Source: an uncultured Saprospiraceae bacterium
Lineage (GTDB): Bacteria; Bacteroidota; Bacteroidia; Chitinophagales; Saprospiraceae
Assembly: GCA_937942465.1 (NCBI GenBank)
Contig: CALDEO010000268.1
Coordinates: 1-6,531, forward strand
DNA: 6,531 bases
Direction: 5' to 3'
Made by a program: the position numbers and the translations under genes. The notes beneath the pieces were generated by a model. It had not been told where the DNA came from, made no database searches, and saw nothing but the letters and a program-made list of their open reading frames with translations. This document shows positions 5,984 through 6,531 of the stretch, in pieces (positions within the stretch are counted from its first letter, which is position 1; the number at the start of each line of letters is the position of its first letter).

Positions 5984-6531
5984 ATGGAGTGTTCTGTTTG
6001 TTCCTCACAAATAACGGAGAGGTATTGTCCTAGTTGTGGGCAATACTTCAAGGCTGAAAAGATTACCAGTATATCACTTTTGAAAGATATATTCGGAGGT
6101 ATCTTTTCTGTAGAAAAATCATTGTATAATAATGTAAAGTTAGCGTTCGTAGACCCTAAAACGCTAGTAACTAACTACTGGAACGGTTTCAGACGGTACC
6201 ATTTTAGTCCTGGTAGATTTTTAGCAATAGCAGCGCTATTTTTTGTAATTCAGCTGATGGTAGGCAATGACTTTTTAGGCATTGTAGTATCGAGTAGTTC
6301 TTCTAAGCAATTTACCTTATTGTTAGTCAATATTTTATTGTTCAGTATTACGAGTGTCCTCGCTTACATAGCTCACAAAAGAAACTTTTACGAACATATA
6401 GTTTTGAATATCTACTTGGTCAGTTTTTGGTCCATTATTTTTGTGCCTATTTCGCTTGTTTTAGAAGCATTCAATGTGTCCAACCAAGTAAATAACCTAT
6501 TTATTTTGATTTATTGGATCCTAATTGTTGT
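5984..6531 (+). CDS. DUF3667-type zinc-ribbon membrane protein (3' part missing)
   Basis: The first 182 codons are present; the C-terminus runs off the right edge. The protein opens with a zinc-ribbon-like knuckle: C3-x2-C6 and C15-x2-C18 (CSVC and CPSCGQ). A segment of about residues 25-78 follows (ISLLKDIFGGIFSVEKS, then VDPKTLVTNYWNGFRRYHFS). This pattern, in which a phrase about a domain or protein start leads to K/D-P-x-x-x-V, a basic G-[FK]-R-x-Y and an F-S/N-P, matches DUF3667 proteins as I remember them from Bacteroidota. Hydrophobic segments follow at about 78-100, 110-128 and 137-160, with another beginning near 170, so it is a multi-pass membrane protein with a cytoplasmic N-terminal ribbon. 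The function of the family is not established. The ATG at 5984 directly precedes the first Cys pair. It is probably cotranscribed with the preceding microORF and not functionally tied to the export operon. Confidence 0.8.
   Translation, partial: MECSVCSSQITERYCPSCGQYFKAEKITSISLLKDIFGGIFSVEKSLYNNVKLAFVDPKTLVTNYWNGFRRYHFSPGRFLAIAALFFVIQLMVGNDFLGIVVSSSSSKQFTLLLVNILLFSITSVLAYIAHKRNFYEHIVLNIYLVSFWSIIFVPISLVLEAFNVSNQVNNLFILIYWILIV

Noticed and set aside
1..6531. CRISPR arrays, tRNA or rRNA genes, insertion sequences and long repeats
   Set aside because: No regularly spaced repeats, cloverleaf-like sequence, transposase frame or terminal inverted repeats were seen on either strand.

Overview
The window looks like a low-GC chromosomal segment from a member of the Bacteroidota. 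The signs are promoter-like boxes of the TAnnTTTG type with TTG upstream, A-rich start-codon contexts in place of clear Shine-Dalgarno sites, an apparent DUF3667 zinc-ribbon membrane protein (a family I associate with this phylum), and a short-signal-peptide outer-membrane barrel protein. I cannot fix the genus; a marine Saprospirales, Cytophagales or Flavobacteriales member is a guess.

Layout from left to right. Positions 1-359 (minus) hold the N-terminal part of an exported, probably outer-membrane, beta-barrel protein that runs off the left edge. Positions 473-1153 (minus) hold a TetR/AcrR-type repressor. A 137-bp divergent control region follows, with a consensus -7 box and a perfect 12-bp palindrome just before the next start codon. 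Positions 1291-5769 (plus) hold three tightly packed genes, each separated by exactly 3 bp: an ABC half-transporter, a HlyD-type periplasmic adaptor and a TolC-type outer-membrane channel. Together they form a complete tripartite, type I secretion-like conduit from cytoplasm to cell exterior, probably controlled by the divergent TetR protein. A new promoter at about 5821-5849 then precedes a 27-codon membrane microORF (5887-5970) and the start of a DUF3667 protein (5984 to the right edge).

The most striking observation is in the ABC protein. Its six-helix membrane domain and Walker A are intact, but nearly every other ATPase motif has changed: Q-loop Gln to Ser, LSGGQ signature to VPRSV, Walker B Asp-Glu to Glu-Asp, and no switch His. 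The frame is open throughout, so this is not simple decay. It suggests a pump that binds ATP but hydrolyses it in a non-canonical way, slowly or not at all. No substrate gene is visible in the window, and the ABC protein lacks a C39 or C39-like N-terminal domain. The cargo (protein, lipid or small molecule) is therefore open.
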